From Streptomyces sp. NRRL S-118 (GTDB lineage Bacteria > Actinomycetota > Actinomycetes > Streptomycetales > Streptomycetaceae), in assembly GCF_000716335.1 (NCBI RefSeq), contig NZ_KL591003.1:300257-320170 (forward strand): DNA of 19,914 nucleotides. The letters run 5' to 3'. The notes under the pieces were generated by a model. The model was not told the origin of the DNA. It worked only from the letters and a program-made list of their open reading frames with translations, and did not search any database. Shown here in pieces: positions 1-6,644 of this stretch. The translations under genes and the position numbers were made by a program. Positions within the stretch are counted from its first letter, which is position 1, and the number at the start of each line of letters is the position of its first letter.

Positions 1-50
1 TACGAGTGCGAGCCCGTGTACGAGTGCGAGCCCGTGTACGAGTGCGACGA
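1..50. repeat. 18-bp tandem repeat at the left edge
   Basis: The unit TACGAGTGCGAGCCCGTG occurs at 1-18 and 19-36, and again from 37 for 12 bases before diverging (CGAC in place of CGAG). The array may continue beyond the left edge. The length is a multiple of three, consistent with a coding repeat (YECEPV). Confidence 0.9.
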
Positions 51-183
51 GGGCGACAAGCGCGACGGCGGGCGGGAGCGGCGCAGGAGCCGGATCCCGT
101 GCGGTGGGCGCGACGGCAGGGGCCGAGGTGCAGTCAGTGGCCGCGAGTTGCGCGGCGGTCACCCTTGGGCCACGCTGGTTTGA
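1..183 (+). CDS. Possible 3' end of an unidentified gene with a YECEPV repeat
   Basis: The frame starting at base 1 is open to a TGA at 181-183 and is cut by the window edge. It begins with the hexapeptide YECEPV twice and then YECD, encoded by an 18-bp tandem repeat. Every codon of the repeat ends in G or C, as expected of real Streptomyces coding sequence. The other plus frames give arginine/valine-rich strings, and the minus frame I checked (reading LVHGLA repeats) has poor third-position GC. After about codon 34 the codon bias weakens and the protein becomes Arg/Gly-rich, so the true end is uncertain. I do not recognise a family. It could equally be a non-coding tandem repeat. Confidence 0.3.
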   Translation, partial: YECEPVYECEPVYECDEGDKRDGGRERRRSRIPCGGRDGRGRGAVSGRELRGGHPWATLV

Positions 184-302
184 CATCACTACTCAGGGTG
201 CACCGGCGGTGACGCTGCGATCCAGCCCGCCGGACCAACAGCCAGCCATCCACTGGATCCGATCTCCGTCTTCTTCCGGACCTATTTCGGGGAGTCGCAG
301 CC
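184..302. other. Upstream region of the ATP-binding protein gene
   Basis: This 119-bp gap is less GC-rich than its surroundings and presumably holds the promoter of the 303-842 gene. A perfect TTGACA lies at 180-185, but I see no TANNNT hexamer 16-19 bases downstream. The only confident element is the ribosome binding site GGGGAG at 289-294, 8 bases before the GTG start. Confidence 0.45.
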
Positions 303-842
303 GTGATCAGCCAGGCAAGCAGGCAGTGCACGGTAGAGCTCCAAGCCCTGCCGTCGCGGATCGGTCAGGTCCGCAGAATCGTGTCGGCGCAATTGCGCTA
401 CTGGAACCTCGACAGTCTGATCGAGAAAGCCGCACTCGGTGTCACCGAGCTGCTGACCAACGTTCACCAGCACGCCGAGCCGGACAAGGTCTGCACCGTC
501 GAGCTCGAACTGCTCCTCGACCGGCTGACGGTCTCGGTCCACGACCACGACCCCCGCCTCCCGGTACCCAAGGCCAACGCCTCCGACGCGCTCGCCACTT
601 CGGGGCGCGGACTGGCGTTGATAGAGGCGTTCAGCGAGAGCTGGGGCGCACGCCCGCAGGGCGATGCGGGGAAGGTCGTGTGGTTCACCCTTCCGGCGCC
701 TTCGGCCACGCCGATCGCGATCCCGGCCCTCCCCGTGTACGGGGCCGCCACCGGCGGTCCGTTCACGGAGCCGGTTCCTTTCGAACCGGTCGACACCGTC
801 CTCGAGCGGCCCGCGGCCGCCCGGTCCGCCGTGGCGGGCTGA
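303..842 (+). CDS. RsbW-like ATP-binding regulatory protein
   Basis: This 179-residue protein has the HATPase_c_2 / anti-sigma-factor kinase fold (GHKL superfamily), the group containing RsbW and SpoIIAB. Visible motifs are the N-box ELLTNVHQHA (residues 49-58, with the usual Glu and Asn), a weak G1 box around DHDPRLP (81-87), and the G2 region SGRGLALIEAFSESWG (100-115) before the final strand KVVWFTL (124-130). The last 50 residues are Pro/Ala-rich and probably disordered. The GTG start at 303 is preceded by GGGGAG with 8-nt spacing. Streptomyces genomes carry many such stand-alone ATPase-like proteins, which are thought to bind sigma factors or anti-anti-sigma factors. No sigma factor or anti-sigma antagonist is adjacent, so its partner is unknown. 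The family call is firm; the role as a sigma regulator is inferred. Confidence 0.88.
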   Translation: MISQASRQCTVELQALPSRIGQVRRIVSAQLRYWNLDSLIEKAALGVTELLTNVHQHAEPDKVCTVELELLLDRLTVSVHDHDPRLPVPKANASDALATSGRGLALIEAFSESWGARPQGDAGKVVWFTLPAPSATPIAIPALPVYGAATGGPFTEPVPFEPVDTVLERPAAARSAVAG

Positions 843-984
843 CCGGGCGACGGTACGGACCACGCCGTACGGGTGCGGCGGTACGGGCTGGGCGGCACGC
901 GGTGGGTACGCGGTTGCGGAGTGCGTCATGGTGCCCCGGGAGGGCGGGGCGGCAGCACGGCGGCACCGGCGGTCACACCCGGCC

Positions 985-1027
985 GCCGGCCGTGCGGCCG
1001 GCTGCCCTGCTCGCCGGGCCGGCGAGC
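985..1027. terminator. Tandem hairpins in the convergent gap 843-1081
   Basis: Two perfect inverted repeats follow each other: GCCGGCCG (985-992) with CGGCCGGC (995-1002), and GCTCGCC (1009-1015) with GGCGAGC (1021-1027) around a 5-nt loop. They lie between two convergent genes (ATP-binding protein ending at 842, ROK regulator ending at 1082), where a bidirectional terminator is expected. Neither has a U-tract, as is usual in Streptomyces. The rest of the gap has several CGGTACGG/CCGTACGG words at 850-890 but no gene. Confidence 0.55.
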
Positions 1028-1081
1028 GTGCGGGGGTTCGACGTCCGCGCCGGCGGCGGCGCCCGGCGGGGTCCGGGCGCG

Positions 1082-2323
1082 CTAGGAGGCGTCCAGCGGG
1101 GCCGGGGGACGGCCCAGCGCGGCGAGCGGGTCGTCGAGAACCGGCTGCCAGGCCAGTTCGGCAGCACCGGCGAGACTGTTGTGGTCCAGGGTGCAGCCCA
1201 GGATCGGCACGCCGCCGCTGCGCCCCCACAGGCTGCGGTCGGCGACCACCGCACGCAGCCGCTCGGGATCGGCGGCCAGGAGTTCACGGTGCAGGCCGCC
1301 GAGGATGATCCGGTCCGGGTTGAGGATGTTGACCAGGCCCGCCAGGCCCAGGCCGAGCCGGTCGACGAGCTCCTCCGTGGCGGCCCGTACGGCCGGGTCG
1401 TCGCCCTCCGTCCGGAGCAGGTCCCGGGCCTGCTGCAGGAGCGAAACCTCGGGGCCGGGCTCGCGCCCTGCGGCGGTGAGAAAGGCGAGCGGGTCGGCCT
1501 CGACGTCGAGGCAGCCGCGGCTGCCGCAGTAGCAGGGACGGCCTTCGGGGTTGACCGTGAGGTGCCCGACTTCGAGGGCGAGGCCCGAGCTTCCGGTGTG
1601 CAGGCGCCCGTCGAGGACCAGGGCCCCGCCCACGCCCCGGTGTCCGGTGGCGACGCACAGCAGGTGCTGCGCCCCACGGCCGGCGCCGTGCCGGTGCTCG
1701 GCCAGGGCGGCCAGGTTGACGTCGTTGCCGGTGAAGGCCGGCCCCTCGATGCCCGCCTTGCGCACCTGCTCCGCGAAGATGTCCCGGACCGGGGCCCCTG
1801 CGGGCCAGGCGACGTGCAGCGGGTTGAGGGCCGTGCCGTCCGGCTCGGCGACCGCGGACGGCACGGCGAGGCCGGCGCCCACGCAGCGGCGCCCGCTCTC
1901 GCGCAGCAGCCCGGCGCCCGCCTCGACGACGGCCGCGAGCACCTGGGCGGGGTCGGCGGTGACGGTCACGCAGCCGGGCGCGGTGGCGACGATGCGCCCG
2001 CCGAGGCCCACGAGGGCGGCGCGGAAGCCGTCGGCGTGCACCTGGGCGGCGAGGGCGACGGGGCCGTTCTCGTCCACGGTGAGCCGGTGCGAGGGACGGC
2101 CCTGGGAACCGGCGGCGGCACCGGGCCGGGAGTCGACCCGGATGAGCCCGAGCGCCTCCAGCTCCGCGGCGACGGCGCCGGCGGTGGCACGGGTGACGCC
2201 GAGCTCGGCCGTGAGCACGGCACGCGTGGGCGCGCGCCCGGTGTGCACCAGCTCCAGCGCGGGGCCGAGCGCGCTGCGGCCCCGGTCCAGCCGTGATCGG
2301 GTCATGGTCGCCTTGCCGTTCAT
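1082..2323 (-). CDS. ROK-family transcriptional regulator (NagC/XylR/Mlc type)
   Basis: This 413-residue protein has an N-terminal winged helix-turn-helix (about residues 17-66, including TRAVLTAELGVTRATAGAVA) followed by a ROK sugar-kinase-like domain. ROK landmarks are TGNDVNLAALAEH (198-210), a GxGGA motif (RGVGGALV), EVGH (251-254) and the zinc-binding CYCGSRGC (264-271). The last position of the usual CxCGxxGCxE signature is Asp here. The ATP-binding DxGGT of true ROK kinases is absent (the region reads VHADGFRAALV), so it should bind sugar as a repressor without phosphorylating it. I chose ATG 2323 because GGGAG lies upstream and the wHTH needs this N-terminus; ATG 2305 is an alternative. 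It is divergent from the endonuclease gene. The effector and targets are not evident, since no sugar operon adjoins. Confidence 0.9.
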   Translation of the reverse strand: MNGKATMTRSRLDRGRSALGPALELVHTGRAPTRAVLTAELGVTRATAGAVAAELEALGLIRVDSRPGAAAGSQGRPSHRLTVDENGPVALAAQVHADGFRAALVGLGGRIVATAPGCVTVTADPAQVLAAVVEAGAGLLRESGRRCVGAGLAVPSAVAEPDGTALNPLHVAWPAGAPVRDIFAEQVRKAGIEGPAFTGNDVNLAALAEHRHGAGRGAQHLLCVATGHRGVGGALVLDGRLHTGSSGLALEVGHLTVNPEGRPCYCGSRGCLDVEADPLAFLTAAGREPGPEVSLLQQARDLLRTEGDDPAVRAATEELVDRLGLGLAGLVNILNPDRIILGGLHRELLAADPERLRAVVADRSLWGRSGGVPILGCTLDHNSLAGAAELAWQPVLDDPLAALGRPPAPLDAS

Positions 2324-2591
2324 GGGGGCGAGTCTCCCATGATCCAGCATGCGGACGGTCCTGCCCGTCCTGTCCAGTCCTGGGGCCCCGCCGGCGGCCC
2401 TTTTCGCGCCCTCCCCCGCCTTTCTCGGGGCGCGACTCGCGGCGGACGCGCGACCCTTCTCGCGGCGCGACTCGCGGCGGACGTGCGGCGCGGTTCGACG
2501 GGGCTGCTCGCGGCCCGGCTCGACGGGGCTGCTGTTTCGGGTGGTCGTGGACGGGTACTGCGGGTGGCTGATGCAAGGTGCGGGAGGTTCC
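2324..2591. other. Divergent intergenic region with two tandem duplications
   Basis: This 268-bp gap separates the ROK regulator (-) from the endonuclease gene (+) and should hold both promoters. No confident -35/-10 pair was found. Most of it is occupied by short GC-rich direct repeats (see the repeat entry). Several frames stay open through it only because stop codons are rare at this GC content. Confidence 0.5.
2429..2533. repeat. Two successive direct-repeat pairs
   Basis: A 20-bp sequence, GGCGCGACTCGCGGCGGACG, is repeated exactly at 2429-2448 and 2464-2483 (35-bp period). Immediately after, TCGACGGGGCTGCT is repeated at 2495-2508 and 2520-2533 (25-bp period). The two units are unrelated to each other, suggesting separate slippage or duplication events in the same gap. 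Confidence 0.85.
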
Positions 2592-3266
2592 ATGTCACGG
2601 TCCGACACCAAGGCGACGGTGCGGGCCCTGCTCGACGGGCAGGGGCGCACGTACGCGGAGGAGGCCGGGATCCGGCTCAAGGACACCCCGCAGCCGCTGT
2701 ACGAGTTGCTGGTCCTGGCCCATCTGCTGAGTGCCCGCATCCGCGCGGACACCGCGGTCGCGGCGGCGCGCGCCCTGTTCGCCGCCGGGATGCGGGACGC
2801 ACGGCACATGAGCGACGCCGACTGGCAGCAGCGCGTGGACGCACTCGGCAAGGGCGGCTACCGGCGGTACGACGAGCGCACGGCCACCCAGTTGGGCCGG
2901 GCCGCCGAGCTGGTCCTCGACGCGTACGGCGGCGATCTGCGCCGGATGCACGAGAAGTCCGGCGGCGACCCTGAGCGCCTGCGCGCGCTGCTGCAGGAGG
3001 TGCCGGGCATCGGGCCCGCCGGCGCGGACATCTTCCTGCGGGAAGCGCAGGGCGTATGGCCGGAGCTGGCGCCGTACCTGGACGACAGGACGCTCGACGG
3101 GGCGGAGCGGCTGGGCCTACCGACGGACCGCGAGGAACTGGCGGGCCTGGTCGGGAGGAAGGAGCTGCCCGCGCTGGCGGCGGCGCTCGTGCGCGCCGCG
3201 CTGGACCGGCACGTCGTCGACGACGTCCGCGAGACAGTCAACGAGACCCAGGGAGGATCCGGATGA
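2592..3266 (+). CDS. HhH-GPD superfamily DNA glycosylase/endonuclease-like protein
   Basis: This 224-residue protein resembles endonuclease III/HhH-GPD base-excision enzymes, which remove damaged bases from DNA. The helix-hairpin-helix is VPGIGPAGADIFL (137-149). The catalytic-Asp segment YLDDRTLDGAERLGLP (162-177) aligns with the VDTHVxRVxxRLGL pattern, so the key Asp is kept (Asp164). Two features depart from classic Nth: the lysine that forms the Schiff base in the HhH (GRKT in E. coli Nth) is replaced (GPAG), and there is no cysteine at all, so the C-terminal 4Fe-4S cluster is missing. A monofunctional glycosylase, or a protein that only binds lesions, is therefore possible. ATG 2592 is preceded by GGGAGG at 2582-2587; ATG 2571 in the same frame lacks a comparable site. 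The gene overlaps the next by 4 bp. Confidence 0.82.
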   Translation: MSRSDTKATVRALLDGQGRTYAEEAGIRLKDTPQPLYELLVLAHLLSARIRADTAVAAARALFAAGMRDARHMSDADWQQRVDALGKGGYRRYDERTATQLGRAAELVLDAYGGDLRRMHEKSGGDPERLRALLQEVPGIGPAGADIFLREAQGVWPELAPYLDDRTLDGAERLGLPTDREELAGLVGRKELPALAAALVRAALDRHVVDDVRETVNETQGGSG

Positions 3267-3622
3267 GCACCGCCGACCGCGGCGAACTTCCGCTGCCCGA
3301 TTACGACCAGCTGTCCGTCGGAACGCTGGAGCACCGTATCCGCGCACTGAGCGCCGAGGACCTGACGCAGCTGCTGCACTACGAGCACGAGCACGCCGAC
3401 CGCCCGATGGTCGTCCAGGTCCTCACGGCCCGGAAGCACCAGCTGGACCAGGGAGCCACCCCGTCCGGCGGCGACCCGGCGGCGTGGCGTCCGGAGCAGG
3501 CCGGCCAGGCCCGCGGCGGCTCGCCCGTCACCCCCGCGACCTCGCCCCAGCCCATGAGCCCGCCGCCGCACGGCACGCCGGACCAGAGCGGAAAGCCGAA
3601 GGGCAACATGCAGCGCCCCTGA
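3263..3622 (+). CDS. Small conserved actinobacterial protein, DUF8129-like
   Basis: This 119-residue protein starts at ATG 3263, overlapping the endonuclease stop as ATGA, with GGGAGG at 3251-3256. The two are therefore translationally coupled and probably expressed together. Residues 8-65 form a compact, mainly helical, charged module (LPLPDYDQLSVGTLEHRIR, then LTQLLHYEHEH) that I recognise as resembling a domain found in actinobacterial proteins annotated DUF8129. The remaining half is Pro/Gly/Gln-rich and likely disordered. There are no catalytic motifs, signal peptide or membrane segments. The coupling suggests an accessory role to the HhH protein, but this is inference only. The DUF number is from memory and should be verified. 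Confidence 0.75.
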   Translation: MSTADRGELPLPDYDQLSVGTLEHRIRALSAEDLTQLLHYEHEHADRPMVVQVLTARKHQLDQGATPSGGDPAAWRPEQAGQARGGSPVTPATSPQPMSPPPHGTPDQSGKPKGNMQRP

Positions 3623-3669
3623 CGCGGGAACGCCGCCCCTGAGTCCTCGGGGCACACGCCACGAGTGCA

Positions 3670-3709
3670 GGGGCGGCCCGAGCCGGCGAATGGCCGACCG
3701 GGCCGCCCC
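3670..3709 (+). terminator. Strong hairpin ending the endonuclease operon
   Basis: A perfect 11-bp inverted repeat, GGGGCGGCCCG (3670-3680) and CGGGCCGCCCC (3699-3709), encloses an 18-nt loop that can itself form a short CGGC/GCCG stem. It lies 48 bp after the stop of the DUF8129-like gene. There is no U-tract, as is usual for Streptomyces. A weaker hairpin, GCCCC/GGGGC, lies at 3635-3653. Confidence 0.75.
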
Positions 3710-3713
3710 GCTT

Positions 3714-3803
3714 CGTATCGGTCCCCGAGGATTCACACCGGTCCGAATCGGTCCGCGACGCTTCGCATCGGTTCGTATCGGTCCACGACGTTCCTACTTG
3801 GTG
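3714..3803. repeat. Three degenerate 30-bp tandem units
   Basis: Units at 3714-3743, 3744-3773 and 3774-3803 share the frame CG(T/A)ATCGGTCC-CGA followed by a more variable TTC- region. The three copies differ at several positions, so the repeat is old or under some selection. A short open frame reads RIGPR repeats here, but it has no ribosome binding site and odd codon use. I regard the array as intergenic. Confidence 0.8.
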
Positions 3804-3841
3804 CGATGGTCAGGGCGGTGCGGTGAGCCCGATCCGGACGG

Positions 3842-3869
3842 CCCTGCCCGGGAGGGGAACGGGGCAGGG
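3842..3869. other. 8-bp inverted repeat upstream of the MFS promoter
   Basis: CCCTGCCC (3842-3849) and GGGCAGGG (3862-3869) are perfect reverse complements around a 12-nt loop. The element sits 15 bp upstream of the -35 of the next gene. It could be a second terminator insulating that promoter, or an operator. With the 11-bp hairpin and the 30-bp repeats it accounts for most of the 297-bp gap 3623-3919. Confidence 0.4.
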
Positions 3870-3884
3870 GCCGGGACCGGTGGT

Positions 3885-3920
3885 TGTACGCGGCTGGGGC
3901 TGACCCCTATCCTGAGTTTG
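3885..3920 (+). promoter_or_regulatory. Promoter of a likely leaderless MFS gene
   Basis: A -35 TTGTAC (3885-3890), a 17-bp spacer and a -10 TATCCT (3908-3913) are followed 6 bp later by GTG at 3920. Transcription starting about 7 bp after the -10 would begin at the GTG itself, giving a leaderless mRNA. No Shine-Dalgarno sequence precedes this GTG. Confidence 0.65.
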
Positions 3921-5143
3921 TGCCGCTACTAAACAAACTACGGACGGCCGTTCCGGGGACACCCGGCGGAGACCCCGCCGCACGCTCCCTGTCCCGCCTC
4001 CGCACCGCCCTGACCTTGTTCTTCGCGCTCGACGGCTTCCTCTTCGCCGGCTGGGTGGTACGCATCCCGGCCATCAAGGAGCAGACCGGTTCCTCCCCGA
4101 GCGACCTCGGGCTCGCCCTGCTCGGCGTGTCGGCCGGCGCCGTCGTGACCATGACGCTCACCGGCCGGTTGTGCCGCCGCTTCGGCAGCCATCCGGTCAC
4201 CGTCGCCGCGGCGGTGCTGCTCTCCCTGAGCATCGCGCTCCCGCCGCTCACCCATTCGGCACTCACGCTCGGTCTGGTCCTGCTGGTGTTCGGCACCGCG
4301 TACGGCGGCATCAACGTGGCGATGAACAGCGCCGCCGTCGATCTCGTCGCCGCGTTGCGCCGCCCGGTGATGCCGAGCTTCCACGCGGCCTTCAGCCTCG
4401 GTGGCATGTTCGGCGCCGGACTCGGCGCGCTGGTCGCCGGCGGCCTGTCCCCCACCGCTCACCTGCTCGGCCTCACGGTCGCCGGCCTCATGCTGACCGC
4501 GGTGGCCGGTCCCGTACTGCTGCGCCACCCGTGCCCCGCGCCGCCGGAGGCGCTGCCCGCCGAGAAGGCGCCCGGGGGGCGGCGCCTCGACCGGCGGGCG
4601 CGCGGCGCGGTCGCGGTGTTCGGCGTGATCGCGCTCTGCACGGCGTACGGGGAGGGTGCGATGGCCGACTGGGGCGCTCTCCATCTGGAGCAGGACCTCG
4701 CCGCCCATCCGGGTGCGGCAGCGGCCGGCTACTCGCTCTTCGCGCTCGCGATGACGGCCGGACGACTGTCCGGTACGGCGCTGCTGCAGCGGCTCGGACA
4801 GACCAGGACCCTGGTGGCGGGCGGTGCGACGGCGGCCGTGGGCATGCTGCTGGGCGCGCTCGCGCCGACGGTGTGGCTCGCGCTGGCCGGGTTCGCCGTG
4901 ACGGGGCTCGGCCTGGCGAACATCTTCCCGGTGGCGGTGGCGCGCGCCGGGGCCCTGGCCGGTCCCGGCGGGGTGGCCGCCGCGTCCACGCTCGGCTACG
5001 GCGGGATGCTGCTCGGGCCGCCCGCGATCGGCTTCCTGGCGGACTGGTTCTCGCTGCCGGTCGCCCTGACGACGGTGGCGGTGCTCGCGGGCGGCGCGGC
5101 GGTGATCGGGTACGCGGCCCGGAACGCCTCGACCGTACGGTGA
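3920..5143 (+). CDS. MFS transporter (YbjJ/fucose-permease-like)
   Basis: This 407-residue integral membrane protein has about 12 hydrophobic segments. The first, LTLFFALDGFLFAGWVVRIP, follows a short cytoplasmic N-terminus. The loop 2-3 motif is GRLCRRFGS, a degenerate motif A. The sequence GTAYGGINVAMNSAAVDL and the later YGEGAMADWGALHLEQDL resemble the YbjJ-type MFS group, whose substrates are poorly known. The start is set at GTG 3920 from the promoter; TTG 3884 in frame would add residues encoded across the -35 and -10. No neighbouring regulator is obviously linked. The next gene begins 245 bp downstream after a repeat-rich gap. Export of a sugar-like or small drug-like compound is possible, but the substrate cannot be read from sequence. 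Confidence 0.87.
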   Translation: MPLLNKLRTAVPGTPGGDPAARSLSRLRTALTLFFALDGFLFAGWVVRIPAIKEQTGSSPSDLGLALLGVSAGAVVTMTLTGRLCRRFGSHPVTVAAAVLLSLSIALPPLTHSALTLGLVLLVFGTAYGGINVAMNSAAVDLVAALRRPVMPSFHAAFSLGGMFGAGLGALVAGGLSPTAHLLGLTVAGLMLTAVAGPVLLRHPCPAPPEALPAEKAPGGRRLDRRARGAVAVFGVIALCTAYGEGAMADWGALHLEQDLAAHPGAAAAGYSLFALAMTAGRLSGTALLQRLGQTRTLVAGGATAAVGMLLGALAPTVWLALAGFAVTGLGLANIFPVAVARAGALAGPGGVAAASTLGYGGMLLGPPAIGFLADWFSLPVALTTVAVLAGGAAVIGYAARNASTVR

Positions 5144-5182
5144 CGGCAGCCCGCGGTCCGGGTGCGCTTCGCGCGTGCGGGC

Positions 5183-5309
5183 CCGGGCACGCGGTCCCGA
5201 CGAGCGTCCGGGGGCACGGGGACGCGGTCCGGGCGGCCGAGCCCGGTGAGCGATCCGGGCACGCGGTCCCGACGAACGGTCAGGGGACACGGTCGGGGGG
5301 ACGCGGTCC
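5183..5309. repeat. Imperfect ~72-bp duplication carrying four ACGCGGTCC words
   Basis: A 21-bp stretch (core CGGGCACGCGGTCCCGACGA) is repeated exactly at 5183-5203 and 5255-5275. Downstream similarity is imperfect but includes GGGGACGCGGTCCGG in both copies. The word ACGCGGTCC therefore appears at 5189, 5222, 5261 and 5301, spaced 33, 39 and 40 bp. The array fills most of the 245-bp gap between the MFS and MDMPI genes and is not in a convincing reading frame. Confidence 0.85.
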
Positions 5310-5376
5310 GGACGGGCGGGGCAGCGCGTCGGGGCCGCATGCCGAAATGCGCGGGCGGAAAGCCGGCGGTCGCTGC

Positions 5377-5391
5377 CAGAATCCCGGCATG
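5377..5391 (+). promoter_or_regulatory. Possible -10 of a leaderless MDMPI-fold gene
   Basis: CAGAAT (5377-5382) lies 6 bp before the ATG at 5389, and no ribosome binding site is present. The position matches the other leaderless-type starts in this window. No good -35 is seen (5354-5359 reads GGCGGA), so the call is tentative. Confidence 0.35.
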
Positions 5392-6153
5392 GAGATCACC
5401 GCTCACATCAAGTCCCTCGCGCGCGAAGGCGAGTTGCTGGCCGATGCCGCCGAGAAGGCCGGCCCCGGCGCGCCGGTACCCACCTGTCCCGGCTGGCAGG
5501 TGCGGGACCTGCTGCGGCACACCGGCATGGTGCACCGCTGGGCCCGCGCCTTCGTGGTGGAGGGGCACACCTCGTACCACCCCGACGGCGGGGAGCCCGA
5601 CCTGGACGGCGACGCACTGCTGGAGTGGTTCCGGGAAGGGCACCGGCTGCTGGTCGCGGCGCTGACCGAGGCGCCCGACACCCTGGAGTGCTGGACCTTC
5701 ATGCCCGCGCCGTCGCCGCGCGCCTTCTGGGCCCGGCGCCAGGCACACGAGACCACCATCCACCGCGTGGACGCCCAGTCCGCGCTCGGGACGGCGGCCC
5801 CCGGTGCCGTGAGTGCGCGCGTGGACGCGGAGGTTCCCGCGGAGGTTGCCGCGGACGGGATCGACGAGCTGCTCCGCGGCTTCCACGCCCGCGAGAAGAG
5901 CCGGGTGCGTACGCAGGAGCCGGGTGTACTGCGCGTACGGGCGACCGACACGGGTGACGTGTGGACCGTCCGGCTGTCGGCGGGGCCGCCGCGCGCGACG
6001 CGCGGCGGCGACGGAGCGGCGGACTGCGAACTCCACGGAACTGCCGAGCAGCTCTACCTGACGCTGTGGAACCGGCTTCCGGCCGGGACGGTGACCGTGA
6101 CGGGCGACGAGCGGCTGGCCCGCCTCTGGCGCGAGACCTCCGCCGTCAACTGA
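5389..6153 (+). CDS. Maleylpyruvate isomerase (MDMPI) family protein
   Basis: This 254-residue protein has an MDMPI_N/DinB-like four-helix bundle followed by an MDMPI C-terminal domain (about residues 155-250). The metal-site residues of mycothiol-dependent maleylpyruvate isomerase are recognisable: His44 in LLRHTGMVHRWA, and Glu121 and His125 in RRQAHETTIHRVDAQ. Conserved family words PTCPGWQVRDLLRH and FWARRQAHE are present. The founding enzyme isomerises maleylpyruvate using mycothiol, but most Streptomyces paralogues are of unknown function and may be other metal- or thiol-dependent transferases. No gentisate-pathway genes adjoin. The start is ATG 5389, with a possible leaderless promoter. 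The 3' end overlaps the convergent MarR gene by 8 bp (6146-6153). Confidence 0.87.
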   Translation: MEITAHIKSLAREGELLADAAEKAGPGAPVPTCPGWQVRDLLRHTGMVHRWARAFVVEGHTSYHPDGGEPDLDGDALLEWFREGHRLLVAALTEAPDTLECWTFMPAPSPRAFWARRQAHETTIHRVDAQSALGTAAPGAVSARVDAEVPAEVAADGIDELLRGFHAREKSRVRTQEPGVLRVRATDTGDVWTVRLSAGPPRATRGGDGAADCELHGTAEQLYLTLWNRLPAGTVTVTGDERLARLWRETSAVN

Positions 6154-6571
6154 TCGTAGAGCTCGTCGCGGACCGGGCTCCGTCCGCCAGCACCCGGCTC
6201 AGCACGGCACGCTGGAGGGGCCGCACCTCGGCGTGCCGGGCGCGGCCCTGCTCCGTCAGCGCCACCCGCACACCGCGCCGGTCCTCGCTGCACATGCCGC
6301 GCGTGACGAGGCCGTCCTTCTCCAGGCGGGCCACGAGCCGGGACAGGGCGCTCTGGCTGAGGTGCACCCGGGACGCGAGTTCCTGGACGCGATAGGAGCA
6401 GCCGCCGTCCTGCGGGGACCCTTCGGCGAGCACGTCGAGGACCTCGAAGTCGCTGGCGCCGAGTCCGTAGGGGTGCAGCTCGCGGTCGAGTTCGGACGTC
6501 GTACGGGCGTGCAGCGCGCGCACGTCGTGCCACTGCTCCACGAGCGCACGCTCGGACTTCATCGCTGCCAT
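6146..6571 (-). CDS. MarR-family transcriptional regulator
   Basis: This 141-residue protein has the MarR winged helix: helix-turn-helix with recognition segment VHLSQSALSRLVARLEKDGLV (about 69-89) and wing CSEDRRGVRVALTEQG (94-109), flanked by dimerisation helices. There are two cysteines, Cys58 and Cys94; Cys94 opens the wing, so redox or electrophile sensing is possible but unproven. It is divergent from the DHA2-type transporter at 6659, with an 87-bp spacer rich in TGCATT/AATGCA palindromes, the expected operators. This is the classic arrangement of a ligand-relieved repressor of an efflux pump. ATG 6571 follows TAACTT by 6 bp without a ribosome binding site, so it may be leaderless; ATG 6562 is an alternative start. 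Confidence 0.93.
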   Translation of the reverse strand: MAAMKSERALVEQWHDVRALHARTTSELDRELHPYGLGASDFEVLDVLAEGSPQDGGCSYRVQELASRVHLSQSALSRLVARLEKDGLVTRGMCSEDRRGVRVALTEQGRARHAEVRPLQRAVLSRVLADGARSATSSTIS

Positions 6572-6577
6572 GACCCC

Positions 6578-6583
6578 AAGTTA
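6578..6583 (-). promoter_or_regulatory. Putative -10 of the marR-like gene
   Basis: On the minus strand TAACTT (6583-6578) is followed by GGGGTC and the ATG at 6571, a 6-bp gap suggesting leaderless transcription. A -35 would fall near 6601-6607 (TGCAAC-like), within or beside an outlying TTGCAT half-site at 6603-6608. Confidence 0.5.
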
Positions 6584-6602
6584 GCAGAGACGACGCCCTT
6601 CG

Positions 6603-6644
6603 TTGCATCGGAATTAAATGCACTTGCATTCAATGCATGTGCAT
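6603..6644. promoter_or_regulatory. Cluster of MarR-type operator palindromes
   Basis: Overlapping perfect inverted repeats lie in the divergent spacer: AATGCA-CT-TGCATT (6617-6630), TGCATT-C-AATGCA (6625-6637) and ATGCA-TG-TGCAT (6633-6644). A further half-site, TTGCAT, is at 6603-6608. The half-sites overlap the transporter -35 and spacer, so bound repressor would block RNA polymerase. Their position between marR and its divergent target supports an autoregulated operator. Confidence 0.75.

Noticed and set aside
180..185. TTGACA as the -35 of the 303-842 gene
   Set aside because: No TANNNT hexamer occurs at a suitable distance, so it is not called a promoter.
104..2296. Long open frame of 730 codons on the plus strand
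   Set aside because: It runs antisense to the ROK regulator and across the ATP-binding gene, is Arg/Gly/Ala-rich with no recognisable domain, and exists because stop codons are rare at this GC content.
3690..3932. Small plus-strand frame with RIGPR repeats
   Set aside because: It has no ribosome binding site, spans a terminator arm, a 30-bp repeat and the MFS promoter, and has degenerate repeat codons.
3938..5290. 450-codon minus-strand frame
   Set aside because: Antisense to the MFS transporter, Arg/Glu/Gln-rich with no domain.
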